NCBI RefSeq assembly: GCF_001580455.1
Contig: NZ_CP010951.1
Location: 4,489,001-4,553,000 of the forward strand
Origin: Ramlibacter tataouinensis
GTDB taxonomy: Bacteria; Pseudomonadota; Gammaproteobacteria; Burkholderiales; Burkholderiaceae_C
Reading direction: 5' to 3'
DNA length: 64,000 bases
Shown here: positions 15,759 to 23,970 of the stretch, one piece after another
Layout: every line of letters starts with the position of its first letter
Numbering within the stretch: position 1 is the stretch's first letter
Translations under genes and position numbers: made by a program
Notes under the pieces: generated by a model
The model's input: only the letters and a program-made list of their open reading frames with translations
What the model was told of the DNA's origin: nothing
The model's database searches: none

Positions 15759-17588
15759 TTGCAGCGAACCGACATTGCGAATCCGGCCTATTTCCACAAG
15801 GTCGTCGATTGCCAGTGGGCCTGTCCGGCCCACACTCCCGTCCCCGAATACATCCGACTGATCGCGCAGGGCCGCTACAGCGACGCCTACATGATCAACT
15901 GGGTGTCCAACGTCTTTCCGGGCATTCTTGGCCGCACCTGCGACCGGCCCTGCGAGCCGGCCTGCCGGCGCGGCCGGGTCGAGGACCAGAACGCGCCCAC
16001 GCCCGAGCCGGTGGCGATCTGCCGGCTGAAGCGGGTGGCGGCCGATTTCAAGGATGAGGACGTGCGAAGCCGCATGCCGCAGGCCGGGCCGCCGAACGGC
16101 AAGCGCATCGCCTGCGTCGGGGCCGGACCTGCGTCGCTCACGGTGGCGCGCGACCTGGCGCCGCTGGGCTACGAAGTCACGGTCTTCGATTCAGAGGCCA
16201 AGGCCGGCGGTTTCATGCGTACGCAGGTCCCGCGCTTTCGCCTGCCCGAGGAAGTGATCGACGAGGAGTGCGGCTACATCCTGGACCTGGGCGTGAAATT
16301 CGTCGCCGGCCAGCGGATCGACTCGATGAAATGGCTGATGGGGCAGGGCTACGACGCCATCTTCGTCGGCTGCGGCGCGCCGCGCGGGCGCGACCTCGAT
16401 ATACCGGGGCGGCGCGAAGCGGAGACGCAGATCCATATCGGCATCGACTGGCTGGCCTCGGTGTCGTTCGGCCATGTGACGAAGATCGGCAAGCGGGTCA
16501 TCGTGCTCGGCGGCGGCAATACCGCGATGGATTGCTGCCGTTCGGCGCGCCGTCTGGGCGGCGAGGACGTGAAGGTGATCGTGCGCAGCGGCTTCGAGGA
16601 AATGAAGGCCTCGCCCTGGGAGAAGGAGGATGCCATGCACGAGGGCATCCCCATCATTAACTACCACGTGCCCAAGGCCTTCGTCCATGAGGGCGGCCGG
16701 CTTACCGGCATGAGCTTCGAGATCGTGCGTGCCGAGTACGACGCGCAGGGCCGCCGCCAGCTGGTGCCCACCGGCGAGCCCGAGGTCTTCTTCGAATGCG
16801 ACGAGGTGCTGGTGGCGGTGGGCCAGGAGAATGCCTTTCCCTGGATCGAGCGCGACTGCGGCATCGCGTTCGACAAGTGGGGCCTGCCGGCCCTGCGCAA
16901 GGACAGCTTCCAGTCCAGCGTGCCGACGGTGTTCTTCGGCGGTGACTCGGCCTACGGGCCGAAGAACATCATCACCGCCGTGGCGCATGGCCACGACGCG
17001 GCGGTGTCGATCGACCGCCTGCTGCACGGCGAGGACGTGTCGGTGCGTCCCATGCCCATGACCAACCTGGTGTCGCAGAAGATGGGCATCCACGAGTGGA
17101 GCTACGACAACGACACCTCCTACGACCTGCGCTTCAAGGTGCCCTGGGCCAAGGCCGAGCGGGCGCTGGCCAGCATCAAGATCGAGGTCGAGCTCGGGTT
17201 CGACGTGGCCACGGCGTTCAAGGAAGCCCAGCGCTGCCTGAACTGTGACGTGCAGACCGTCTTCACCGAGAGTACGTGTATCGAGTGCGATGCCTGCGTG
17301 GACATCTGCCCCATGGACTGCATCACTTTCACCCAGGACGGCGACGAAGAGGAGCTGCGCCAGCGCCTGAAGGCTCCCGCGCTGAACCTGGCGCAGTCGC
17401 TGTATGTGTCGGCGGAACTGAAGACCGGACGCATCATGGTCAAGGACGAGGATGTGTGCCTGCATTGCGGCCTGTGCGCCGAGCGCTGCCCGACCGGCGC
17501 TTGGGACATGCGCAAGTTCCTGCTGAAGACCACGCCGGCCGGACCGCGCTGCCGGGACACGAAGGTGCGCGAGGGGGTGCCGGCATGA
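15759..17588 (+). CDS. GltD-like FAD/NAD(P) oxidoreductase fused to a 2[4Fe-4S] ferredoxin, partner of the 2-oxoacid oxidoreductase
   Basis: A 609-residue electron-transfer protein. It has the GltD-type N-terminal iron-sulfur region (C18, C22, C61, C65, C69), an FAD site (CVGAGPASLTVARDL), a second Rossmann site for NAD(P)H (VIVLGGGNTAMDCCRSARRL) and a C-terminal bacterial ferredoxin domain with C507/C510/C513/C517 and C567/C570/C573/C577. It begins at TTG (15759), supported by AGGAGA 8 bases upstream and by the lack of a suitable ATG. It overlaps the alpha subunit start by 4 bases, so it should link NAD(P) to the 2-oxoacid enzyme; NADP is suggested by arginines after the second Rossmann motif. 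Confidence 0.85.
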   Translation: MQRTDIANPAYFHKVVDCQWACPAHTPVPEYIRLIAQGRYSDAYMINWVSNVFPGILGRTCDRPCEPACRRGRVEDQNAPTPEPVAICRLKRVAADFKDEDVRSRMPQAGPPNGKRIACVGAGPASLTVARDLAPLGYEVTVFDSEAKAGGFMRTQVPRFRLPEEVIDEECGYILDLGVKFVAGQRIDSMKWLMGQGYDAIFVGCGAPRGRDLDIPGRREAETQIHIGIDWLASVSFGHVTKIGKRVIVLGGGNTAMDCCRSARRLGGEDVKVIVRSGFEEMKASPWEKEDAMHEGIPIINYHVPKAFVHEGGRLTGMSFEIVRAEYDAQGRRQLVPTGEPEVFFECDEVLVAVGQENAFPWIERDCGIAFDKWGLPALRKDSFQSSVPTVFFGGDSAYGPKNIITAVAHGHDAAVSIDRLLHGEDVSVRPMPMTNLVSQKMGIHEWSYDNDTSYDLRFKVPWAKAERALASIKIEVELGFDVATAFKEAQRCLNCDVQTVFTESTCIECDACVDICPMDCITFTQDGDEEELRQRLKAPALNLAQSLYVSAELKTGRIMVKDEDVCLHCGLCAERCPTGAWDMRKFLLKTTPAGPRCRDTKVREGVPA

Positions 17589-19474
17589 GCATGCAACGCA
17601 TCGAATCGATCAACGACTTCGTCGTCAAGTTCGCCAACGTCAACGGCTCGGGTTCCGCCAGCGCCAACGAGCTGTTCGCCAAGGCGATCCTGCGCATGGG
17701 CGTGCCGGTCAGCCCGCGCAACATCTTCCCGAGCAACATTCAGGGCCTGCCGACCTGGTACGAGGTGCGGGTGTGCGAGCAGGGCTGGCTGGGCCGGCGC
17801 GGCGGCATCGACCTGATGGTGGCGATGAACCCGCAGACCTGGGATGCGGACCTGGCGGAGATCGAACCGGGCGGCTATTTGTTCTACGACAGCACCCGGC
17901 CGCTGCCGCCTTCGAAGTTCCGCGACGACATCACGGTGATCGGCATGCCGCTCACCGAGATCTGCAATGCGGTCTACTCCGATGCCCGCCAGCGCCAGCT
18001 GTTCAAGAACATCGTTTACGTGGGCGCGCTGTCGGTGCTGCTCGAGATCGAGCCCGAGGTGATCGAAAAGCTGTTCGGCGAGCAGTACCGCGGCAAGGAG
18101 AAGCTGCTGGCCTCCAACGTGCAGGCGCTGCACCTGGGCCGCGACTTCGCCAGGGAGCACCTGCGCGCGCCGCTGGGCATCCGTGTGCGGCGCGCCGACA
18201 AGGTCGGCAAGCGGATCTTCGTCGACGGCAACAGCGCGGCGGCGCTGGGCTGCGTCTACGGCGGCGCCACGGTGGCGGCCTGGTACCCGATCACCCCGTC
18301 CTCCTCGGTGGCCGAGGCCTTCCAGAAATACTGCGCCAAGTTCCGGGTCGATCCGGCCACTGGCCAGAACCGCTACGCCATCGTGCAGGCGGAGGACGAG
18401 ATCGCCTCCATCGGCATGGTGGTGGGCGCGGGATGGAACGGCGCGCGCGCCTTCACCGCGACGTCCGGGCCGGGCGTGTCGCTCATGACCGAGTTCATCG
18501 GCCTGGCCTATTTCGCCGAGATCCCGGTGACCATCATCAACGTGCAGCGCGGCGGGCCGTCCACCGGCATGCCCACGCGCACGCAGCAGGCCGACATCAT
18601 TTCCTGCGCCTATGCATCGCACGGCGACACCAAGCACGTGCTGCTGTTCCCACAGGACCCGCGCGAATGCTTCGACCACGCGGCGGCCGCGCTGGACCTG
18701 GCCGATCGCCTGCAGACCCCGGTGTTCGTGATGACCGACCTGGACATCGGCATGAACCAGCGGCTGTGCGATCCCTTCGAGTGGGAGGAAGGCCGTCCGT
18801 ACGACCGCGGCAAGGTCATGAGCGCCGAGGAACTGGAGGCCGGCAAGGATTTCGGCCGCTACAAGGACGTGGACGGTGACGGCATTCCCTGGCGGACCTT
18901 GCCCGGCACGCATCCGACCAAGGGCAGCTACTTCACGCGCGGCACCACGCGCGACGCCTACGCCCGCTATTCCGAGCGCGGCCCGGACTACGTCTACAAC
19001 GTCGAGCGCCTGCTGCGCAAGTTCGAGACGGCGGCGACGCTGGTGCCACAGCCGGTGCTGCAGCCGGCAACGAACCGCACGCCGCTGGGCGTGATCTATT
19101 TCGGCTCGACCACCCCGGCCATGCAGGAGGCGCTGGAGGACCTCACCGCGTCCGGCATTCCGATCGACGCGATGCGCCTGCGCGCTTTTCCCTTCCCGGA
19201 CAGCGTGGCCCGCTTCATCGAAGAGCACGAGGCGGTGTTCGTGGTGGAGCAGAACCGCGATGCGCAATTGCGCAGCCTGCTGGTGAACGAGCTGGACATC
19301 GACCCGGCACGGCTGATCCCGGTGCTGCATTTCGACGGCACGCCGATCACGGCGCGCTTCATCACGCGGGCCGTCACCGAGCATGTGCGCGGCGGCGCCA
19401 GAGGCCTGGTCGGCGGCCGCCCGCCGGTCGTGGTGCCGCCGATCGAAGCTCCCGGCACGGAGGTTGCCAAATGA
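17585..19474 (+). CDS. korA: 2-oxoacid:ferredoxin oxidoreductase, fused gamma-alpha subunit
   Basis: A 629-residue subunit of a TPP-dependent 2-oxoacid oxidoreductase, which oxidatively decarboxylates (or, in reverse, carboxylates) a 2-oxoacid with CoA. Residues ~1-195 form the gamma domain (FAKAILRMGVPVSPRNIFPSN), ~210-450 the alpha pyrimidine-binding domain (AAWYPITPSSSVAEAF, TATSGPGVSLMTEFIGLA, RGGPSTGMPTRTQQAD), and the rest domain II. The fusion and YPITPSS motif fit the 2-oxoglutarate (Kor) type more than the pyruvate type, but substrate is uncertain. It has 4-base overlaps with genes on both sides. Confidence 0.82.
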   Translation: MSMQRIESINDFVVKFANVNGSGSASANELFAKAILRMGVPVSPRNIFPSNIQGLPTWYEVRVCEQGWLGRRGGIDLMVAMNPQTWDADLAEIEPGGYLFYDSTRPLPPSKFRDDITVIGMPLTEICNAVYSDARQRQLFKNIVYVGALSVLLEIEPEVIEKLFGEQYRGKEKLLASNVQALHLGRDFAREHLRAPLGIRVRRADKVGKRIFVDGNSAAALGCVYGGATVAAWYPITPSSSVAEAFQKYCAKFRVDPATGQNRYAIVQAEDEIASIGMVVGAGWNGARAFTATSGPGVSLMTEFIGLAYFAEIPVTIINVQRGGPSTGMPTRTQQADIISCAYASHGDTKHVLLFPQDPRECFDHAAAALDLADRLQTPVFVMTDLDIGMNQRLCDPFEWEEGRPYDRGKVMSAEELEAGKDFGRYKDVDGDGIPWRTLPGTHPTKGSYFTRGTTRDAYARYSERGPDYVYNVERLLRKFETAATLVPQPVLQPATNRTPLGVIYFGSTTPAMQEALEDLTASGIPIDAMRLRAFPFPDSVARFIEEHEAVFVVEQNRDAQLRSLLVNELDIDPARLIPVLHFDGTPITARFITRAVTEHVRGGARGLVGGRPPVVVPPIEAPGTEVAK

Positions 19475-20526
19475 CGTACATTGCCAAGCCCCGGCTGCGC
19501 CACCCGACGCTGGAGACGAACAAGGTCGGTTACACGCGGCGCGACTACGAGGGCAAGATCTCGACGCTGTGCGCGGGCTGCGGGCACGACTCGATCTCCG
19601 CGGCCATCATCCAGGCCTGCTGGGAACTCGACATCGAGCCGCATCGCGTGGCCAAGCTGTCGGGCATCGGCTGCAGTTCGAAGACGCCCGATTACTTCCT
19701 GGGCGCCTCGCACGGCTTCAACACCGTGCACGGCCGCATGCCCTCGGTGCTGACCGGCGCCAACCTCGCCAACCGGGACCTGCTGTACCTGGGCGTGTCG
19801 GGCGACGGCGATTCGGCCTCGATCGGCCTGGGCCAGTTCGCCCACGCCATGCGGCGCGGCGTCCGCATGGCCTACATCGTCGAGAACAACGGGGTGTACG
19901 GGCTGACCAAGGGCCAGTTCTCCGCCACGGCCGACCAGGGCTCCAAGAGCAAGAAGGGCGCGATCAACAGCGACAGCGCGGTCGACCTGGTCGGCATGGC
20001 CCTGCAGCTGGGCGCCACCTACGTGGGCCGGGCCTTTTCCGGCAACAAGGCGCAGCTGGTGCCGCTGATCAAGGGCGCGATCACGCACGGTGGCGCAGCC
20101 TTCATCGACGTGATCAGCCCCTGCGTGGCCTTCAACAACCACCCGGGCAGCACCAAGAGCTACGACTACGTGCGCGAGCACAACGAGGCGGTGAGCCGCA
20201 TCGACTTCATTTCGTCGCGGTCGGAGATCACGGCTGAGTACGCGCCCGGCGAAGTGGTGGACGTGCGCCAGCACGACGGGTCGCTGCTGCGCCTGCGCAG
20301 CCTCCATCGGTCCTATGATCCTACGAACCGCCATGCGGCGATGATTTACATGCAGGAGCACCAGGCGCGGGGCGAAGTGGTGACCGGGCTGCTGTACGTC
20401 GATCCGCTGGCCACCGACCTGCACACCGCGCTGAACACCAGCGAGCAGCCGCTCAACGCCATGGATGCGACGCAGCTGTGTCCCGGGGCCGGGGTGCTGG
20501 AAAAACTCAACGCTTCGCTTCGCTAG
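19471..20526 (+). CDS. korB: 2-oxoacid:ferredoxin oxidoreductase, beta subunit
   Basis: The 351-residue beta subunit holds the thiamine diphosphate and one [4Fe-4S] cluster. Cluster cysteines are C34 and C37 (LCAGCGHD), C68 (SGIGCSSKTPDYF) and C218 (VISPCVAFNNH). The TPP motif starts GDGDSASIG (111-119) and ends with ENNGVYGLTKGQ (from 138). It has the full length of KorB-type subunits. Its start overlaps the alpha subunit stop as ATGA. Together with the upstream flavoprotein it would form a self-contained NAD(P)-linked enzyme. Confidence 0.85.
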   Translation: MTYIAKPRLRHPTLETNKVGYTRRDYEGKISTLCAGCGHDSISAAIIQACWELDIEPHRVAKLSGIGCSSKTPDYFLGASHGFNTVHGRMPSVLTGANLANRDLLYLGVSGDGDSASIGLGQFAHAMRRGVRMAYIVENNGVYGLTKGQFSATADQGSKSKKGAINSDSAVDLVGMALQLGATYVGRAFSGNKAQLVPLIKGAITHGGAAFIDVISPCVAFNNHPGSTKSYDYVREHNEAVSRIDFISSRSEITAEYAPGEVVDVRQHDGSLLRLRSLHRSYDPTNRHAAMIYMQEHQARGEVVTGLLYVDPLATDLHTALNTSEQPLNAMDATQLCPGAGVLEKLNASLR

Positions 20527-20563
20527 TCCTTGAAAGAGCCGGTTCAACTGCAGGAGGCGCATC

Positions 20564-21004
20564 ATGGCCGAGCGCACCGTCTTCCAGTCGATCTCGCAAA
20601 AGCGCGTGCTCAGCGTGCCGCCGCAAGCCACGGTGCGCGAGGCCGCTTGCGCCATGACCCGCGTCAAGTGCGGCAGCGTCCTGGTGATGGAGCCACCGGA
20701 CACCCTGCTGGGCATCCTGACCGAGCGTGACCTGATGACCCGGGTGCTGGCGCGCGGCGTGGATCCCGAGCGCGCGACCGCACGCGAGGTGATGACCCCC
20801 AAGCCGATCTGCGTGAAACCCGAAACGCCGGTGTCCGAGGCGGTGGTGATCATGCTCGAGCGCGGCTTCCGGCACTTGCCGATCGTCAACGCCCAGGGGC
20901 GTATCCTGGGCGTGTTTTCCATTCGCGATGCCCTGCCGCGCGAGATCGGCACGGCGATCGGCATCGCGGAGTTCAACGAGCAGGTGAACGACGCCCTCGG
21001 CTGA
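20564..21004 (+). CDS. CBS-domain pair protein
   Basis: A 146-residue soluble protein consisting of two CBS motifs (about 8-65 and 72-130: GSVLVMEPPDTLLGILTERDLMTRVLARG and VMTPKPICVKPETPVSEAV are typical, given here as their key parts), which usually bind adenine nucleotides as an energy sensor. AGGAGG lies 8 bases before the ATG, and the gene follows korB by 37 bases on the same strand. It may report energy or redox charge to the oxidoreductase, which is inference only; stand-alone CBS pairs occur in many contexts. Confidence 0.82.
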   Translation: MAERTVFQSISQKRVLSVPPQATVREAACAMTRVKCGSVLVMEPPDTLLGILTERDLMTRVLARGVDPERATAREVMTPKPICVKPETPVSEAVVIMLERGFRHLPIVNAQGRILGVFSIRDALPREIGTAIGIAEFNEQVNDALG

Positions 21005-21019
21005 GCTCGGACCCCGGCA

Positions 21020-23155
21020 CTAGAAGCTCGCCGTCAGCGTCACGCGTGCCGTGCGTGGCGCCCCTTGGCTGATGTTGTTGTCGCCGTCAGCGGTCGGCTG
21101 GTACTTGCGGTTGCCCAGGTTCTCGAGGTTGAGCGCCGCGCGCGCCTTGCCGCCCGCGAAGCCGTAGTACAGCGCGCCATCGAAGCGGGTGAAGGCCGGC
21201 AGCCGCACGGCGTTGCTGATGGAGGCGTAGGACTCACCCTGGTAGACGACGCCCAGGCCCAGGCCCCAGCCGGCCGCCAGCTCGAACCTGTTCCAGGCCG
21301 ACAGCGAGTTGCGCGGCACCAAGGCCAGCCGGCGGCCGGCGGGAATGGGGGTCGCGGCGGGGTCGGTGCCGGTGTTCAGTGACTTGCTCACCTTCGCGTC
21401 CAGGTAGGCGTAGCCCGCATAGACCTGCCAGGACGGCAGGACGTTGCCCTGCAGCCCCAGTTCCACGCCCTGCGTGCGCTGCTGGCCGGTCTTCACGAAC
21501 TGGCCGTTCCCGGAGGGATCTCGCGCGCGCACGTCGTTCTTGTCAAGGCGGAACACGGCCGCCGACAGGCTGAGGCTGGGCAGCAGGTCCCAGCGCGCGC
21601 CCAGTTCCAGGTTGGTCGACTTCTCCGGCGCCAAGTCGGCGGTGCTGGTGGCCAGGCTCAGTTGCTCGCCGGAAGGCAGGAAGGCATAGCTGTAGCTGGC
21701 GTAGTAGGTGGCGCGGGCGTCGGGGGTCCAGATCAGGCCCAGGCGGGGACTGAACTCGCGGTCGGTGCGCTGCAGGTCGGCCGGCGTCACGGTGGTGCGA
21801 CGGTCATCGAAGTCCACCTTGAAGACGTCATAGCGCAGGCCCGCCACCAGCTTCCAGCGTTCGCTGAAGGCGGCCTGGTCCTGTGCATACAGGCCGAGGA
21901 TGTCGGAGCCCACCCGGTTGTTCGCATCGGTGCCGCGAAATCCGAAAGAGGTGGCCGTGGCCACCGGGTTGCTGGCCGGGATGCCGGCGATGCTGCCTGC
22001 GCTGCTGCCGAAGAAGCCGGTGCGCCGCTGGTTGCGGCTGTCCTGGTGGCCCAGTTCCACACCGCCCAGCACCGTGTGGCGCATGCCGCCCGCGTCCAGC
22101 GTGGCCACCAGGTCGGTCTGGTTGAAGACGTTGGTGCGTTCGTTGGCGTTGTTGTAGGCCGCGATGGAGAGGGTGTTCGCCGCGTTCACCGCACTGCCCG
22201 GATACACGTTCTGGTAGAACTTGTCGTAGCCGGTGGCACGGAAGCTGTTCTTCAGCTGGACGCCGCCGGCGAGCTCGTGCTCCAGCACCGCCGACAGGCT
22301 GTCGACGGTGGAGCGCGCCTCGCTTTGCTGCGCATTGCCGAAGAAGGTGCCGCGGCCGGTCTCGAAGGGCAGGCCGTTCTTCGACGGGATGCCGCGGTCG
22401 GCGGTGCGCGTGTCCTCGAAATGCTCCAGGCCGACCGTCAGGGCCGTGGCGGCATCCGCGCTCCAGGTGAGCACCGGGTTGATGCCCGCGCGACGCAGGC
22501 TCACGCCTTCGCGAAAGCTGCGCGCGTGCTCGGCGACCGCATTGACCCGCCAGGCCAGGCGTTCGCCCGCCTGGTTGCCCAGGTCGACGTTGGCGCGCAC
22601 CTGCTCGTGGTCGCCCAGCGTGAGGCCGGCCTCGGCGACCCGTGAGAACCGGGGCTGCTTGGTCACGCGATTGACCACGCCGCCGGCGCCGCCGCGGCCG
22701 AACACCATGCCGCCGGGGCCCTTGAGCACTTCGACGCGTTCCAGGTTGTAGAGGTCGCGAAAGATCTGCGCGTCGTCGCGGATGCCGTCGACGTAGAAGT
22801 CGGCATTCGTGCTGTTGCCGCGAAGGACCACCTGGTCGCGGTTGCCTTCACCCTGGTGCACGTTGGCGCCGGGCACGTAGCGAAGTACATCGGCCATGCT
22901 TTGCATGGCCTGGTCCTTCATCAGGGCCGAGGGCACCACGGTGACGGAGGCCGGCACCTCCTTCAGGGGCGTGTCGGTCTTGGTGAAGGTCGCCGAGCGG
23001 GCCGCGCGATAGCCTTCCACGGGGCCGTCGGCCCGTTCGGCCTGGGCCCGGACGTCGATCTGGGTGAGGGTGGGGTCGGCAGCGAGGGCCGGGATTGCAG
23101 CGAGCGTCGCCAGAACGGCGGCCACGATTGGGCTGGGCGCAGGGGCACGCACCAT
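21020..23155 (-). CDS. TonB-dependent siderophore receptor
   Basis: A 711-residue outer-membrane receptor that imports ferric siderophores using TonB energy. A signal peptide ends near residue 25 (IPALA|ADPT), followed by a plug (EVPASVTVVPSALMKDQ, VVLRGNSTNADFYVDGIRDD, VEVLKGPGGMVFGRGGAGG) and a 22-strand barrel ending ARVTLTASF with the terminal aromatic. The plug pattern is that of the hydroxamate/catecholate FhuE-Fiu group; the ligand cannot be fixed. AGGAGAAC precedes the ATG, and a Fur-type box lies ~95-115 bases upstream. No TonB or periplasmic binding partner is adjacent. Confidence 0.9.
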   Translation of the reverse strand: MVRAPAPSPIVAAVLATLAAIPALAADPTLTQIDVRAQAERADGPVEGYRAARSATFTKTDTPLKEVPASVTVVPSALMKDQAMQSMADVLRYVPGANVHQGEGNRDQVVLRGNSTNADFYVDGIRDDAQIFRDLYNLERVEVLKGPGGMVFGRGGAGGVVNRVTKQPRFSRVAEAGLTLGDHEQVRANVDLGNQAGERLAWRVNAVAEHARSFREGVSLRRAGINPVLTWSADAATALTVGLEHFEDTRTADRGIPSKNGLPFETGRGTFFGNAQQSEARSTVDSLSAVLEHELAGGVQLKNSFRATGYDKFYQNVYPGSAVNAANTLSIAAYNNANERTNVFNQTDLVATLDAGGMRHTVLGGVELGHQDSRNQRRTGFFGSSAGSIAGIPASNPVATATSFGFRGTDANNRVGSDILGLYAQDQAAFSERWKLVAGLRYDVFKVDFDDRRTTVTPADLQRTDREFSPRLGLIWTPDARATYYASYSYAFLPSGEQLSLATSTADLAPEKSTNLELGARWDLLPSLSLSAAVFRLDKNDVRARDPSGNGQFVKTGQQRTQGVELGLQGNVLPSWQVYAGYAYLDAKVSKSLNTGTDPAATPIPAGRRLALVPRNSLSAWNRFELAAGWGLGLGVVYQGESYASISNAVRLPAFTRFDGALYYGFAGGKARAALNLENLGNRKYQPTADGDNNISQGAPRTARVTLTASF

Positions 23156-23248
23156 GAGAAGTTCTCCTGGAAAGAGGTGCGGCTGGCTGGAGGGCCCGTG
23201 TCTGGCTGGCCGACAACGACAATGGATGAGGTGTAGTGACTGTCACTC

Positions 23249-23268
23249 AAACGAGAATTGCTCTCATT
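23249..23268 (-). promoter_or_regulatory. Candidate Fur box of the siderophore receptor
   Basis: On the minus strand AATGAGAGCAATTCTCGTTT, an imperfect palindrome like the Fur consensus (AATGAGAA/TTCTCATT type). Six of nine positions are mirrored around a central base. The location upstream of a ferric-siderophore receptor supports iron repression. Confidence 0.6.
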
Positions 23269-23283
23269 GAGTGGCGTCAAACT

Positions 23284-23955
23284 TCAGCCAGATGGGTCGT
23301 TGGTCTGGCGTTTGGCGCGCGCACGCGCCAGCGCGGCTTCGATCACCGCGCGCTTGCGCTTCTCTTCCGTGTCGACTTCGGTGCCGAGGGTTTGCGAGGG
23401 CAGGTCGGCCAGCTTGGCCAGCGCCTTCTGCTCCAGCCTTTGGTCGTGCTCGAGCGCCTCGCGCTGCAGCCGTGCCGTCCGGGCTTCGTAGCGGTCCAGC
23501 GCTTCATGCGCCTGCTGGAGCGACCACGCCTGCCAGCCGGTGCGTTCCCCGGTGACGTTTTCCAGTGAGATGCAGTCGACCGGGCAGACCGGCACGCAAA
23601 GTTCGCAGCCGGTGCAATACGGCTCGATCACGGTGTGCATCAGCTTGTTGCTGCCGACGATGGCATCGGTGGGGCAGGCCGCGATGCACAGGGTGCAGCC
23701 GATGCACCAGTTCTCGTCGATCACCGCCACCGTGCGCGGGCCCTCAGTCCCGTTCTCCGGGTTGAGTGGCAAGGCCGCACGGCCGGTCGCGCGCGCCAGC
23801 CGGACGATGCCTTCGGCACCGCCCGGTGGGCATTGGTTGATTTCGGCCTGCTCGTCGGCAATGGCCCGGGCGTAGGCGGCGCAATCCGGGTAGCCGCAGC
23901 GCGTGCACTGCGTTTGCGGCAACTCGGCGTGGATGCGTTGCGCCTGCGGGCTCAC
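23284..23955 (-). CDS. RnfB/RsxB-like ferredoxin without membrane anchor
   Basis: A 223-residue iron-sulfur protein with an RnfB-type N-terminal [4Fe-4S] motif (C17, C20, C25, C42) and two ferredoxin [4Fe-4S] sites (C84/C87/C90/C94 and C114/C117/C120/C124), then a charged, helical C-terminus. It lacks the N-terminal membrane helix of canonical RnfB and no other rnf gene is nearby. The start is a GTG at 23955 (GTGAGCCCGCAG), with a GAGG immediately upstream; no better start exists. It follows phaZ by 15 bases on the same strand. Its role is presumably soluble electron transfer; partners are unknown. Confidence 0.8.
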   Translation of the reverse strand: MSPQAQRIHAELPQTQCTRCGYPDCAAYARAIADEQAEINQCPPGGAEGIVRLARATGRAALPLNPENGTEGPRTVAVIDENWCIGCTLCIAACPTDAIVGSNKLMHTVIEPYCTGCELCVPVCPVDCISLENVTGERTGWQAWSLQQAHEALDRYEARTARLQREALEHDQRLEQKALAKLADLPSQTLGTEVDTEEKRKRAVIEAALARARAKRQTNDPSG

Positions 23956-23970
23956 CTCGAACAGCTGTCG

